From Comamonadaceae bacterium PBBC1 (GTDB lineage: Bacteria; Pseudomonadota; Gammaproteobacteria; Burkholderiales; Burkholderiaceae_C): a stretch of DNA of 64,000 bases. Where the stretch lies: contig NKIP01000016.1 in assembly GCA_002256145.1 (NCBI GenBank), positions 27,855 to 91,854 on the forward strand, given 5' to 3'. The notes beneath the pieces are model-generated. The model was not told the origin of the DNA. It was given only the letters and a program-made list of their open reading frames with translations, and searched no databases. Position numbers and translations under genes: made by a program. Each line of letters opens with the position of its first letter. Positions within the stretch are counted from its first letter, which is position 1. Shown here piece after piece: positions 9,277-18,996 of this stretch.

Positions 9277-9301
9277 TTTGCGCTTTTGAGGGCCGAGTGT
9301 T

Positions 9302-11788
9302 TTACATCGTGTCGATGAAACTGCGCAGTTTGTCGCTGCGGCTGGGGTGCTTGAGCTTGCGCAGCGCCTTGGCTTCGATTTGGCGGATACGTTCGCGCGT
9401 CACGTCAAACTGCTTGCCCACTTCTTCTAGCGTGTGGTCGGTGGACATCTCGATGCCAAAACGCATGCGCAGCACTTTGGCTTCGCGGGGCGTGAGGCTG
9501 TCCAGGATGTCCTTGACCACGTCGCGCAGACCGGCTTGCAAGGCCGCGTCGATGGGCGCGGTGTGCGTGCTGTCTTCGATGAAGTCGCCCAAATGGCTGT
9601 CGTCGTCGTCACCGATGGGGGTTTCCATGGAGATCGGCTCTTTGGCGATCTTCATGATCTTGCGGATCTTGTCTTCCGGGATTTCCATCTTTTCGGCCAG
9701 GATGGAAGCGTCGGGCTCAAAACCAAACTCTTGCAAGTGCTGACGCGAGATGCGGTTCATCTTGTTGATGGTCTCGATCATGTGCACCGGGATGCGGATC
9801 GTGCGGGCCTGGTCCGCAATCGAGCGGGTGATGGCCTGACGGATCCACCAAGTGGCATAGGTCGAGAATTTGTAGCCCCGGCGGTATTCGAACTTGTCCA
9901 CCGCCTTCATCAAGCCGATGTTGCCTTCTTGGATCAAGTCGAGGAACTGCAGACCGCGGTTGGTGTACTTTTTGGCGATCGAGATCACCAAGCGCAAGTT
10001 GGCCTCGATCATCTCTTTCTTGGCGTCACGGCTGGCGCGTTCGCCTGCGTTCATGCGCTTGTTGATGTCTTTGAGCTCATCGAGTGGCACGACCACTTGC
10101 GTTTGCAGGTCAATCAGCTTTTGCTGCAAGTCTTGCACGGGCGGGATGTTGCGGCCCATGACGGCGCTCCAGCTCTTGCCCGCTGCCGCCTGCTTTTCAA
10201 TCCACTTGAGGTTGAGCAGCTGAGAGTCGACACGCTTGCCGTTCTTGTCACGCCCACTGAAGTCGGCGATGAATTGCTCTTGCGGGTAGCCGCATTTGTC
10301 CACAATGATGCGGCGCAGTTCGCGCTCTTTTTTGCGCACGTCGTCGACTTGGCCGCGCACCATGTCGCACAATTTTTCAATGGTTTTGGCCGTGAAGCGG
10401 ATGTTCATCAGCTCTTCAGACAAGGCCGCCTGGACCTTGTTGTAAGCGGGCGTGCCCCAGCCTTCTTTGTCGTACACCTTGTGCACTTTTTCAAAGTACT
10501 CGGTGATGCGGTCAAAGCGTTCCAGGGCCTGGTTTTTCAGCTCTTCGAGTTTCTTGGTCAGGGCCTTGGAGCCGCCTTTGCCATCGTCGTCATCGGCTTC
10601 GTCAAATTCGTCGAAATCTTCTTCGGCCACGTAGTCATCGGCTTCGTTGAGCTTGGCAAAACCGTCGACCACGGTGGAGATGACGACCTTGCCTTCGCGG
10701 ATTTCGTTGGCCATGCGCAGGATTTCGGCGATGGTGGCGGGCGATGCGCTGATCGCGGCCATCATGTCCATCAAGCCGCCTTCGATGCGCTTGGCGATTT
10801 CGATTTCGCCTTCGCGGGTCAGCAGTTCCACGGTGCCCATTTCGCGCATGTACATGCGCACAGGGTCAGTCGTGCGACCGAATTCGCTGTCCACGGTAGA
10901 CAAGGCGGCTTCAGCGGCTTCTTCGGCTTCTTCTTCGGTCGAGCCCGTGGGCGCGTTGTCGGTGATGATCAGGCTCTCGGCGTCGGGCGTTTGCTCGTAC
11001 ACCGCCACACCCAGGTCGTTCAGGGTGGCGATCACCACTTCCAGGGTTTCAGCATCGACCAGCTTGTCGGGCAAGTGGTCGCTGATTTCGCCGTTGGTGA
11101 GGTAGCCGCGTGTCTTGCCCAGTTTGATCAGGGCTTTCAGACGGTCGCGGCGCTGCTTCATTTCGGCTTCGGTCAGGACGGTTTCGTCCAAGCCGAATTC
11201 CTTCATCAAGGCCCGTTCTTTGGCCTTGCTGATTTTCATGCGAAGGGGTTTGACCTTCTCGGCCGTGTCAGAGCCGGATTCAACAACAGGTTCGCCTTCG
11301 AGGTCGGCTTCGATGTCCAATTCGTCTTCGAGGCTGGGCTCGGCAATGCTGCCTTTTTTCTTGGGGCCGCGTTTGGCACCGGTCACCACTTTTTTGGCAG
11401 CGGGTTTTTTGTCTTCTGCGGGAGCAGCAGCTTTGGCCGCTTTGGTGGTTTTTTTGGCTGTGGCGTCGGCCACGGGTTCGCTGGCTTTGGCGGTGGATTT
11501 TTTTTCGGTCACTTCAGATTTCTTGGCAGGCACAGGTGCGGCTTTCTTGACGGGCTTGGCAGATGGGGCAGGGTCGCTCGCGGCCAGGACTTGTGTTCCT
11601 GCTGCCTTGGCGCTTGCTTTGACCGCAGTTTTTGCGGGCAGGGGAGCAGACGATGGGGCGGACACCGGGTCAGGTGCTTGGGCAGGCGTTTTGACTGATG
11701 CCTTGGTTTTCACAGCAGCAGAGGTCTTGGCAGCGGACGTGGATTGGGCGGGGGCCTGGGCAGGATTCTTCGGCTTTTGAGCGGGCAT
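9302..11788 (-). CDS. rpoD: RNA polymerase primary sigma factor RpoD (sigma-70)
   Basis: Primary sigma factor directing RNA polymerase to housekeeping promoters. It is 828 residues, longer than the roughly 610 of E. coli. Residues 1-190 are an Ala/Lys/Pro-rich low-complexity tail. Region 1.1 follows (about 200-275), then region 1.2 ([20 protein letters not shown]), a large acidic non-conserved region, region 2 with [20 protein letters not shown] and [13 protein letters not shown] (-10 recognition), region 3, and region 4 with [17 protein letters not shown] (-35 recognition) up to the C-terminal [21 protein letters not shown] precedes the ATG. A clear terminator follows. Monocistronic, with a roughly 360-base upstream gap. 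Confidence 0.98.
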   Translation of the reverse strand: MPAQKPKNPAQAPAQSTSAAKTSAAVKTKASVKTPAQAPDPVSAPSSAPLPAKTAVKASAKAAGTQVLAASDPAPSAKPVKKAAPVPAKKSEVTEKKSTAKASEPVADATAKKTTKAAKAAAPAEDKKPAAKKVVTGAKRGPKKKGSIAEPSLEDELDIEADLEGEPVVESGSDTAEKVKPLRMKISKAKERALMKEFGLDETVLTEAEMKQRRDRLKALIKLGKTRGYLTNGEISDHLPDKLVDAETLEVVIATLNDLGVAVYEQTPDAESLIITDNAPTGSTEEEAEEAAEAALSTVDSEFGRTTDPVRMYMREMGTVELLTREGEIEIAKRIEGGLMDMMAAISASPATIAEILRMANEIREGKVVISTVVDGFAKLNEADDYVAEEDFDEFDEADDDDGKGGSKALTKKLEELKNQALERFDRITEYFEKVHKVYDKEGWGTPAYNKVQAALSEELMNIRFTAKTIEKLCDMVRGQVDDVRKKERELRRIIVDKCGYPQEQFIADFSGRDKNGKRVDSQLLNLKWIEKQAAAGKSWSAVMGRNIPPVQDLQQKLIDLQTQVVVPLDELKDINKRMNAGERASRDAKKEMIEANLRLVISIAKKYTNRGLQFLDLIQEGNIGLMKAVDKFEYRRGYKFSTYATWWIRQAITRSIADQARTIRIPVHMIETINKMNRISRQHLQEFGFEPDASILAEKMEIPEDKIRKIMKIAKEPISMETPIGDDDDSHLGDFIEDSTHTAPIDAALQAGLRDVVKDILDSLTPREAKVLRMRFGIEMSTDHTLEEVGKQFDVTRERIRQIEAKALRKLKHPSRSDKLRSFIDTM

Positions 11789-12149
11789 GGCGAACCTCGA
11801 AACACAAAAAGGGACAAGGAAACAGACACAGTCAGCGCCTAATACATCCCGGCGCGGGCGTGGGTTAAGGCACAGATCAAATCCTCAGGTGGGATTCAAA
11901 TCTGCAATGGCAAGGGGGTGGGCGAACATTTGGTGTGCAGTCCTTGCGGAACGGTGACCTGCCCACATGGGGGCGTCGCTTGGATGGCGGTGGTCTGGCC
12001 GGAGGTGCTGCTGTCGCGCTTGCCGAAAAACGTGGATTATACCCAAATATGCCACGGCAGCGCCATGTTTGGGGTGCCCCTGAGGTCGGTGGCTTCAGCC
12101 TTGACCTGAGGGGCAGGCCTCAGCGGTCAGGTCACCTGAGGGGCAGGCC
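11789..12149. other. Intergenic region between mog and rpoD
   Basis: 361 bases without a recognised gene. It holds a leftward TATAAT (12036-12041) that could be the -10 of an rpoD promoter, and at the right end a degenerate family B REP sequence followed by a 30-base tandem repeat. No convincing -35 or RNA structure was found in the rest. Confidence 0.6.
12036..12041 (-). promoter_or_regulatory. Possible rpoD promoter -10 element
   Basis: A perfect TATAAT read leftward, about 250 bases before the rpoD start. No good -35 was found at 16-18 bases, so this is only a candidate. Confidence 0.3.
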
Positions 12150-12163
12150 TCAGCGGTCAGGTC
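12083..12163. repeat. Degenerate family B REP plus a 30-base tandem duplication
   Basis: AGGTCGGTGGCTTCAGCC (from 12084) matches the arms of the inverted repeat at 37697-37770. It runs into two consecutive 30-base units starting CCTGAGGGGCAGGCCTCAGC (12105-12134 and 12135-12163). Each unit contains the self-complementary CTGAGG/CCTCAG. The second unit covers the last codons and stop of mog. Confidence 0.75.
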
Positions 12164-12758
12164 GTATGGCAGTTTTGGGTCGGAAAGCTTTGCAGACTTC
12201 ATCGCGGGTTTCCATATAAGGCCCGCCAATCAAATCCACGCAGTAGGGCACGGCCGCAAAAATGCCGTGCACCACGGCTTTGCCGTCGGCGTCCTTCAGG
12301 CCTTCGAGTGTTTCGGCAATCGATTTGGGCTGGCCGGGCAGGTTGATGATCAGGCTCTGGCCCCGAATGACGGCGACTTGGCGCGACAAGATGGCCGTGG
12401 GCACAAACTTCAGACTGATCTGGCGCATCTGCTCGCCAAAGCCAGGCATTTCCTTGTCGGCCACGGCCAGTGTGGCCTCGGGGGTCACGTCGCGCAGGGC
12501 AGGGCCGGTGCCGCCGGTGGTCAGCACCAAGCTGCAGCCGGCATCGACCAACTCGATCAAGGTGGCGCTGATGCGGTCTTTTTCGTCGGGAATCAGGCGC
12601 GGCTCAAAGGTGATGGGGTTGTGCAGTGCACGGCTCAGCCAGTCTTGCAGCGCGGGCAGGCCTTTGTCTTCGTACACGCCGGTGCTGGCGCGGTCGCTGA
12701 TGGACACGATGCCGATCTTGACCGGGTCAAAAGGGATCGTGACGTTGGATTCACTCAT
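12150..12758 (-). CDS. mog: Molybdopterin adenylyltransferase Mog
   Basis: Adenylates molybdopterin before molybdenum insertion in molybdenum cofactor synthesis; cytoplasmic. The 202-residue product has the MoaB/Mog fold with GIVSISDRAS at the start, LVLTTGGTGPALRDVTPEAT (substrate-binding GGTG loop), and INLPGQPKSIAETLEGL (the second binding loop). The start at 12758 is chosen because GAGGAAG lies just upstream and its ATG overlaps the darP stop. The final RPDR and the stop lie within a 30-base tandem repeat, so the extreme C-terminus may have been altered by repeat insertion. The cofactor is needed by NasA elsewhere in the window, although the gene is not in that operon. Confidence 0.93.
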   Translation of the reverse strand: MSESNVTIPFDPVKIGIVSISDRASTGVYEDKGLPALQDWLSRALHNPITFEPRLIPDEKDRISATLIELVDAGCSLVLTTGGTGPALRDVTPEATLAVADKEMPGFGEQMRQISLKFVPTAILSRQVAVIRGQSLIINLPGQPKSIAETLEGLKDADGKAVVHGIFAAVPYCVDLIGGPYMETRDEVCKAFRPKTAIRPDR

Positions 12759-13410
12759 CTTCGGCTTCCTCGTCGGGGGTCTCATCGCTCTGGCCGCCAG
12801 TCAGCACGCTGCGCACCAGCTTGAACAACTCGCGGTAAGCGCGGCCTTGGCGCGGGGCCAGGCCTTGCGAGACAGCGGCATTGGTCACCGGCACGGCGTC
12901 CTTGCGGGCCTGGCGCACCAGCGCGCGCAGCTGCTGGATGTCGGTTTGTGGGTGGTGTTCGATCCATTCGCCCACGGCGGCATCGTCGGCGATCAGGCGG
13001 TCACGCCAGGCTTCGGCCAGGTGCAGGGCTTGGGTGTCTTTGGCGCTGCCCAGGCGTTGGATGTCGAGGGCCTCGCGCACGGCTTGCAGGGTTTCGGGGC
13101 TGAGCAGGCGCATTTGTTTGCCAATGAACTGCATTTGGCGGCGCTTGCCTTCGAAGTTGGTGATGCGCTTGGCTTCGGCCAGGCCATCGACCAGTTTGTC
13201 GGGCAAGGTCAGGCCTTCCATCAGGTCGCGGCGCAGGGTGAGCAAGTCGGTGCCGAGGTCTTGCAGTTCGGTGCTTTCTCGCTTGAGTTCGGTGCGGCTG
13301 GGGCCATCGAAGCCGCCTTTGAGCTCGCGCTTGTACTCCAGGTCGAGCTCGCTGCCTTCGGCAACAAACTGACCCCGGACGAAATAGCCTTTTTTGGGTT
13401 TACGGGACAT
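12751..13410 (-). CDS. darP: Ribosome biogenesis factor DarP (YjgA, DUF615)
   Basis: A 219-residue protein acting in late assembly of the 50S subunit. It starts MSRKPKKGYFVRGQFV, continues through an acidic helical core (PSRTELKRESTELQDLG) and ends in a charged tail. The YjgA/DUF615 signature and length fit. Its stop overlaps the start of mog by eight bases, so the two are co-transcribed. It is divergent from pmbA. Confidence 0.93.
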   Translation of the reverse strand: MSRKPKKGYFVRGQFVAEGSELDLEYKRELKGGFDGPSRTELKRESTELQDLGTDLLTLRRDLMEGLTLPDKLVDGLAEAKRITNFEGKRRQMQFIGKQMRLLSPETLQAVREALDIQRLGSAKDTQALHLAEAWRDRLIADDAAVGEWIEHHPQTDIQQLRALVRQARKDAVPVTNAAVSQGLAPRQGRAYRELFKLVRSVLTGGQSDETPDEEAEDE

Positions 13411-13513
13411 GACTGGGGGAACTCGTTTTCAGATGCAGCGCTGGGGCTGGGTGGCAAGTATCATAGCGGCCACTGCGGGCCTGGTGCCCGCCATTTTTTT
13501 CGAGACCCTCTTG

Positions 13514-14923
13514 GTGAAAATTTCCGTGAAAAAAAACGCCCCTGTCCAAGCCACTGCTTCACAACCCCACGACGGCTTCAGCTACTCGCGTGACCATTTT
13601 GAAGAGCTGGTCGACATCGCCTTGCACCACGCCAAAAAGCTGGGTGCCACCAATGCGGGTGCCGAAGCGTCCGAAGGTTGTGGCCTGTCGGTCAGCGTGC
13701 GCAAGGGCGAGTTGGAAAACGTGGAGCGCAACCGCGACAAGTCGCTGGGCGTGACGGTGTACGTGGACCACCGCCGTGGCAATGCCAGCACGTCGGACTT
13801 TTCCAAGGCGGCGATTGAGCGCACGGTGCAAGCAGCGTACGACATCGCCCGCTTCACCGCCGAAGACCCCACCGCCGGGTTGCCCGACGAAGCCGACATC
13901 GAAACGAACCACCGCGATCTGGATTTGTTTCACCCTTGGAGCATCAACAGCGAAGAAGCGGCCAAGCTGGCCTTGCAGTGCGAGGCTGCTGCGCTCAAAA
14001 CCAGCCGCCGCATCACCAACAGCGACGGCGCGGCCGTGTCGGCCCAGCAAAGCCATTTTTTCAGCGCCCACACACACGGCTTTCGCGGCGGCTATGCCAG
14101 CTCGCGCCACAGCATTTCGGTGGCCCCCATCGCCAAGCTGCCAGGCCGCAACGCTGAGATGCAGCGTGACGCCTGGTACACCTCGATGCGCTCGGCCGAC
14201 GAGATGGCCTCGCCCGAAGCGGTGGGGCGTTATGCCGCCGAACGTGCTTTGTCCCGTCTGGGGGCCCGCAAAATCGCCACGACCGAGTGCCCAGTGCTGT
14301 TTGAGTCGCCGGTGGCGGCAGGCCTGCTGGGCGGTTTTGTGCAGGCCGTGAGCGGCGGGGCGCTGTACCGCAAGAGCAGCTTCTTGCTCGACTCGCTGGG
14401 CAAAAAAGTCTTCCCCAAGCACATCGACATCGAAGAAGACCCTCACTTGCTGCGCGGCAAGGGCAGCTCGCCGTTTGACGACGAAGGCGTGCGCTCCGTT
14501 CGCCGCAAGGTGGTCAAGGGTGGGCGCGTGGAGGGCTACTTCCTCTCCAGCTATTCGGCCCGCAAACTGGGCATGAAGACCACGGGCAACTCGGGTGGTT
14601 CGCACAACCTGACACTCACTTCGCGCCTGACGCAGTCCACCGACGACCTGGACGCCATGCTGCAAAAGCTGGGCACGGGCCTGTTCGTGATCGAGCTGAT
14701 GGGCCAAGGCGTGAACTACGTCACGGGTGACTATTCACGCGGGGCCAGCGGGTTTTGGGTGGAAAACGGCCAGATCGCTTACCCGGTGCACGAGATCACC
14801 ATCGCGGGCAACCTCAAGGACATGCTCATGGGCATCGAGGCTGTGGGCGCGGACACCTACAACATGGGGGCCAAAACGACTGGCTCGATTTTGGTCAACC
14901 GCATGAAACTGGCGGGCAGTTAA
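13514..14923 (+). CDS. pmbA: Metalloprotease PmbA (TldE)
   Basis: TldE/PmbA subunit that works with TldD in peptide maturation and antitoxin degradation. The conserved body runs from FSYSRDHFEELVDIALHHAK through SEGCGLSVSVRKGELENVER, a SFLLDSLGKKVFP stretch, and NSGGSHNLTLTS to GFWVENGQIAYPVHEITIAG. The frame is open further upstream to 13394, but that part overlaps darP and a likely -10 (TATCAT near 13457) and encodes no family sequence. The GTG at 13514 (469 residues) or the GTG at 13526 are the better starts. Divergent from darP. Confidence 0.93.
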   Translation: MKISVKKNAPVQATASQPHDGFSYSRDHFEELVDIALHHAKKLGATNAGAEASEGCGLSVSVRKGELENVERNRDKSLGVTVYVDHRRGNASTSDFSKAAIERTVQAAYDIARFTAEDPTAGLPDEADIETNHRDLDLFHPWSINSEEAAKLALQCEAAALKTSRRITNSDGAAVSAQQSHFFSAHTHGFRGGYASSRHSISVAPIAKLPGRNAEMQRDAWYTSMRSADEMASPEAVGRYAAERALSRLGARKIATTECPVLFESPVAAGLLGGFVQAVSGGALYRKSSFLLDSLGKKVFPKHIDIEEDPHLLRGKGSSPFDDEGVRSVRRKVVKGGRVEGYFLSSYSARKLGMKTTGNSGGSHNLTLTSRLTQSTDDLDAMLQKLGTGLFVIELMGQGVNYVTGDYSRGASGFWVENGQIAYPVHEITIAGNLKDMLMGIEAVGADTYNMGAKTTGSILVNRMKLAGS

Positions 14924-14936
14924 GGTCGGCTGCGCT

Positions 14937-15827
14937 GTGCAGGCTGAACTTTTGGCGGCGCTGGCCGCCTTGTCGTGGGCGGTGGGCAGTTTGTTTTCTG
15001 CCGCAGCTTCGAGCCGCATGGGCGCGTTTGCGTTCACCCGCTGGCGCTTGTTTTTTGCGCTCACCCTGCTGTGGGCGTTGGCGCTCTTCACAGGTCAGTG
15101 GCGCAGCTTGGACGGATCGAACATCGCCTTGCTGGCCCTGTCGGGCTTCATTGGCATCTTCATCGGCGACACGGCGCTGTTTGCCTGCATGAACCGGCTG
15201 GGGCCGCGCCGCAGCGGTGTGCTGTTTGCCACACACGCCATTTTTTCCACATTGCTGGCCTGGTTGTTTCTGGGTGAAACCCTCTGGGGCTGGACCTTGG
15301 TGGGCGGCAGTTTGCTGGTTTCGGGCGTGATGGTGGCCATTGTGTGGGGCCGCCGCGAAAGTGAAACCCACGCTTGGGAAAACACCCACGGCACTTTGAT
15401 GACAGGGGTTTTGCTGGGGTTGCTGGCGGCGGTATGTCAGTCGGTGGCCACCTTGATGATCAAGCCCTTGATGGCTTCTGGGGTGGACGCGGTGGCAGCG
15501 TCTGCCGTGCGCACCAGCGCCAGTTTTTTGGCGCATTTGGGGCTGCTGTGGGCTGGGGCGCAGGTGGCGCGGGTGCAAAACCCATTGACTGCCAAAACCC
15601 TGTTCAACACCTGGGCCAGTGCGGCCGTGGCCATGGCGCTGGGCATGACCTTGATCTTGCAGGCCCTGCACACCGGGCAAGCCAATTTGGTGGGTATTTT
15701 TTCGTCGCTCACCCCCATCTTGCTGCTGCCGCTGCTGTGGGGGGTGTACCGCCGCCGCCCGGCCTGGGGGGCTTGGGGTGGGGCGGTCTTGGCGGTGCTC
15801 GGGGCTGCCTTGATATTGCAGCGCTGA
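14937..15827 (+). CDS. EamA-family (DMT superfamily) transporter
   Basis: A 296-residue inner-membrane protein made of two EamA repeats and about ten membrane helices. The first half has GIFIGDTALFACMNRLGPRR and ATHAIFSTLLAWLFLGETLWG, and the second half SLTPILLLPLLWGVYRRRP. The GDTALFAC...LGP pattern is typical of a DMT subgroup of metabolite exporters. The substrate is unknown. It starts with GTG 13 bases after the pmbA stop, so it is likely co-transcribed with it. It converges on the HDAC-like gene. Confidence 0.9.
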   Translation: MQAELLAALAALSWAVGSLFSAAASSRMGAFAFTRWRLFFALTLLWALALFTGQWRSLDGSNIALLALSGFIGIFIGDTALFACMNRLGPRRSGVLFATHAIFSTLLAWLFLGETLWGWTLVGGSLLVSGVMVAIVWGRRESETHAWENTHGTLMTGVLLGLLAAVCQSVATLMIKPLMASGVDAVAASAVRTSASFLAHLGLLWAGAQVARVQNPLTAKTLFNTWASAAVAMALGMTLILQALHTGQANLVGIFSSLTPILLLPLLWGVYRRRPAWGAWGGAVLAVLGAALILQR

Positions 15828-15878
15828 ACAGGACTCAGCCTGGGGCCGCGGTGCATTGGCTCGGCACCCGGCCTGCCT

Positions 15879-17003
15879 TCAGGCCCAGTGCTTTTGCCGG
15901 ATGTCCTCAAAATACCCGGCCAAGGATTGCACCAGGCGGGCCTGTTCGGTTTGCAGTTTTTGCGCGGGCATCTGGTCGTGTTGCCCGGTGAAGGGGCAAA
16001 CCACCTCGGTCTTCAAACCGCTCATCTGTTCCAGCACCGACATGCCCCAAAACGGCACCGATACCGGGCAATAACCACCTTCGTGCGTCATGACCACGCG
16101 GCCTTGGGCGTGCTTGCGGGCCATGTCCAGCACCGCATCGGTCATCCAGCGAAAGGCCACGCCGTCGAGCATCATGCGGCCCAGGGGGTCAAAACGCCCG
16201 GCGTCGTAGCCGCAGGCCACGATGATCAGCTGGGGCTTGTAAGCGTCCAGGGCGGGCAGGATGACTTTCTCAAACGACTCGCGGTAAGCCCCAAAGCCGC
16301 AGCCGGGTGGCAGCGGCACGTTGAGGTTGTAACCTGCGCCCGCGCCTTGGCCCAGTTCGTCGGCCTCGCCCTTGACAAACAGATAGCCCGCTTGCTGGTG
16401 CACCGAAATCGTCAGCACATCGCTGCGTTGCTCAAAACACTTTTGGGTCCCGTTGCCAAAATGCACGTCCCAGTCCACGATGGCCACGCGCTCCAGCCCA
16501 TGTACTTCAATGGCGTGGGCAGCGGCCAGTGCGGCATTGGCGAACACGCAAAAGCCCATGCCTTGCTCAGGTTCGGCATGGTGGCCAGGTGGGCGGGTCA
16601 GGGCATAGGCCGTTTGGGCTTGGCCTTGCATGACCGCGTCCACGGCGGTCAGGGCGCAACCGGCCGAGCGGCGGGCAGCGGCCCAGCCATTGGACGAGAT
16701 GGGCGCACCGATGCCGGTGTCGCCCCCACCGGCCAGGGCGATTTGCTCGACCTTGGCCACATAGCTGGCGCTGTGCAGGCGGGTGAGTTCGTGCACCTGA
16801 GCGTCGCGTGCCGGGATCACCTGCAGGCTGTGCATCAGGCCCGATTGCTGGATCAGGTTGTGCAGACGCCGCTTGGGGTCGGCGTTTTCGATGTGGCGGT
16901 TGTAGGGCTCGACAAAGCCACCGGGCTTGAGCATCAGGGCGTAGTTGCCCGGGTCATGCCAAAAGCAGATTTCATCGGTGATGTAAGCGGTGGGTGAGGA
17001 CAT
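15879..17003 (-). CDS. Histone-deacetylase-family amidohydrolase (HDAH/acetylpolyamine type)
   Basis: A 374-residue zinc deacetylase/amidohydrolase of the bacterial class II HDAC type. Visible active-site parts: RPPGHHAEPEQGMGF (the two catalytic His), VAIVDWDVHFGNGTQ (zinc ligands Asp and His), CGYDAGRFDPLG (third ligand Asp) and HEGGYCPVSVPF (catalytic Tyr). The usual DVHHGNGT is DVHFGNGT here; the changed residue is not a metal ligand. Such enzymes remove acetyl groups from amines or amides. It is the last gene of an operon with a class III aminotransferase and a tripartite tricarboxylate transporter, starting 6 bases past the tctA stop. This suggests it deacylates the imported compound. 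Cytoplasmic; substrate inferred only. Confidence 0.92.
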   Translation of the reverse strand: MSSPTAYITDEICFWHDPGNYALMLKPGGFVEPYNRHIENADPKRRLHNLIQQSGLMHSLQVIPARDAQVHELTRLHSASYVAKVEQIALAGGGDTGIGAPISSNGWAAARRSAGCALTAVDAVMQGQAQTAYALTRPPGHHAEPEQGMGFCVFANAALAAAHAIEVHGLERVAIVDWDVHFGNGTQKCFEQRSDVLTISVHQQAGYLFVKGEADELGQGAGAGYNLNVPLPPGCGFGAYRESFEKVILPALDAYKPQLIIVACGYDAGRFDPLGRMMLDGVAFRWMTDAVLDMARKHAQGRVVMTHEGGYCPVSVPFWGMSVLEQMSGLKTEVVCPFTGQHDQMPAQKLQTEQARLVQSLAGYFEDIRQKHWA

Positions 17004-17009
17004 GATGGG

Positions 17010-18503
17010 TCAGGCTTTGCGGGAAGAGACAAGTCGGGACAGCCAAGGCCAGATCAGCATCAGAACCATGACGGCCAAAATCGTGGCCGAGATGGGACGG
17101 GTGACAAAGGGCATCAAGGAGCCGTCGCTGCGGCCCAGCGCCTGCCGCAAGGCCGACTCCAGCGTGTCGCCCATGACCATGCCCAAAATAAGTGGAATGG
17201 TCGGAATATTGGCCCGTGCACAGACCAGCCCGAAGACGCCGAACACCGTGGCAATGAGCACGTAATACATCGAATTGGCCGCCGAGTAGGCGCCCACAAA
17301 ACACAGCGCCAAAATCGCCAGGCCCAGGATGCGCGGGTTCACATAGGCCAGGCGGGCCAAAGGTTTGACGCACACCACCAGCATGGCCAGGATGACCACG
17401 TTGATGACCAGCAGGGCCGACAGCACGCCGTTGATGATTTCGGGGCGGTCCATGAACAGCGAGGGGCCGGGCACGATGCCGTGCACCACAAACACGCCCA
17501 TGATGATGGCGGTGATGGCGTCACCCGGTATGCCCAGGGTCAGCACCGTGATCATGGCACCGCCCGAGTTGGAGTTGTTGGCGCTCTCAGCCGCCACAAT
17601 GCCTTCGGGGTTGCCCTCGCCAAAAGGCGTGGGGTCTTTGGCACCGCGTTGCGCCCAAAAGTAAGCCAGCGAGGTGGACAGGGCCGCACCCACAGCGGGC
17701 AAGACACCGATGGCCGATCCCAGAAACAAGCCTTTGCCCAAAGTTTTGGGGTATTTGAAGGGCTCCAAAAATGCCCGCCAGGACACGCCGGCACGGCCAA
17801 TCAGCGAAGAGTCAAACGTGGGCACGGGCGAGCTGACCATGACCAAAGCCTGCGCCATGCCGAACATGCCCACCGCCACGGGCACCAGCGGAATGCCGCT
17901 GAGCAGGCCTTGCAGGCCCAGGGTGTAGCGCTGTTCATTCGAGTTGGGGTCGATGCCCACGGTGGCCAGAAAAAAGCCCAGGCACATCATCATCATGGCC
18001 GAGGCAAATTGGCGTTGGTAGGCCTTGCCCACACACAGGCTGGCCAGCAAGATGGCCATCACGCTTTCCGGGGCGCCAAATTTGGCCGCAAAACCGGCCA
18101 GTGGGCGTGCGGCCAGGCCCAGCAGCAAGGCGCTCACGATGCCGCCAATGAAGGCCGACATGAAGGCCAATGACAAAGCCCTTTGTGCCTGACCCTTCTG
18201 GGCCATGGGGTAGCCGTCGAACATGGTCATGATGGACGAGGCCTCGCCCGGCGTGCGAATCAGGATCGACGTGACCGCGCCGCCGTAAAAGGCCCCGCAG
18301 TACACCCCCAGCAGCAAACAAATGCCCGCCAGCGGGGCCATGCCGTAAGTGAAGGGCAGCAGCACGGCAATCGTCACCCCCGGACCCACACCGGGCAGCA
18401 CGCCCACCACAATGCCCAGGGCCGAGCCCACCAACAGGGACAGCACGATTGGCCAGGTGCCCAGCGCCGCAAAACCCTGCGACAAGCTTTCAAAAAATTC
18501 CAT
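17010..18503 (-). CDS. tctA: Tripartite tricarboxylate transporter large permease TctA
   Basis: Large membrane subunit (497 residues, about 12 helices) of a TTT-family secondary transporter driven by an ion gradient and fed by a periplasmic TctC. Family motifs visible: GVLPGVGPGVTIAVLLPFTY and GGAVTSILIRTPGEASSIMT near the N-terminus, and TLGIPGDAITAIIMG in the second half. The ATG at 18503 is chosen because it lies two bases after the tctB stop; a longer frame would overlap tctB. It belongs to the aminotransferase-tctC-tctB-tctA-amidohydrolase operon. TTT systems usually carry carboxylates. Confidence 0.95.
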   Translation of the reverse strand: MEFFESLSQGFAALGTWPIVLSLLVGSALGIVVGVLPGVGPGVTIAVLLPFTYGMAPLAGICLLLGVYCGAFYGGAVTSILIRTPGEASSIMTMFDGYPMAQKGQAQRALSLAFMSAFIGGIVSALLLGLAARPLAGFAAKFGAPESVMAILLASLCVGKAYQRQFASAMMMMCLGFFLATVGIDPNSNEQRYTLGLQGLLSGIPLVPVAVGMFGMAQALVMVSSPVPTFDSSLIGRAGVSWRAFLEPFKYPKTLGKGLFLGSAIGVLPAVGAALSTSLAYFWAQRGAKDPTPFGEGNPEGIVAAESANNSNSGGAMITVLTLGIPGDAITAIIMGVFVVHGIVPGPSLFMDRPEIINGVLSALLVINVVILAMLVVCVKPLARLAYVNPRILGLAILALCFVGAYSAANSMYYVLIATVFGVFGLVCARANIPTIPLILGMVMGDTLESALRQALGRSDGSLMPFVTRPISATILAVMVLMLIWPWLSRLVSSRKA

Positions 18504-18505
18504 GC

Positions 18506-18994
18506 TCAGATCAACCAGCCGTATCCAAAGTGGACTTTGAGAAGTTTCACAAACACCCACCACATGGCCAAGGCCAGCGGCAGGCTCAGTGCCCAAGTGG
18601 TGCGCCAGGCAAAGCCCAACACTCGGCTGCTGACCACCAAAAAGAGCAAAGTGCTGCTCAGATAACCCATCCAGGGCACGGCCAGCATGTAGAGGCCAAA
18701 CAAGGCCAACATGCCCCAGGCCAGACCCATGCGGGCCTGGCTGGAATCGAGCTCTTCAGAGTCTTTGAGTTCTATGGCGTGGCGGCGATGGAACACTTCC
18801 ACCAGGCCAGCCAAGGCCATCAGCCCCAGAGCCAGCAGCGGAAAAAAAGCCGCCGATTCGTACCAAACGGCTGTTTCAGGATAGGGCACGATGAGCTCAC
18901 GACTGGCCATCACCAAGTTGCCCGCCATCAGGGCCAAGACCAGCAGCAGCACCCGGTCCCAGGACCATCCGCGAGGGCTTGATTCGGTCTTCAT
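18506..18994 (-). CDS. tctB: Tripartite tricarboxylate transporter small permease TctB
   Basis: Small membrane subunit of 162 residues with four predicted helices (DRVLLLVLALMAGNLVM, AAFFPLLALGLMALAGLVEV, LAWGMLALFGLYMLAVPWMG and a C-terminal one). The order tctC-tctB-tctA and the size fit TctB. The start at 18994 follows the tctC stop by two bases. Confidence 0.9.
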   Translation of the reverse strand: MKTESSPRGWSWDRVLLLVLALMAGNLVMASRELIVPYPETAVWYESAAFFPLLALGLMALAGLVEVFHRRHAIELKDSEELDSSQARMGLAWGMLALFGLYMLAVPWMGYLSSTLLFLVVSSRVLGFAWRTTWALSLPLALAMWWVFVKLLKVHFGYGWLI

Positions 18995-18996
18995 CG

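Noticed and set aside
9434..11698. Rightward 754-residue open frame opposite rpoD
   Set aside because: It is the antisense of rpoD; its His/Gly/Phe-rich composition follows from the codons of the real gene, and no domain is visible.
13394..13513. Longer N-terminus of PmbA
   Set aside because: It overlaps darP and a probable promoter and lacks family sequence.
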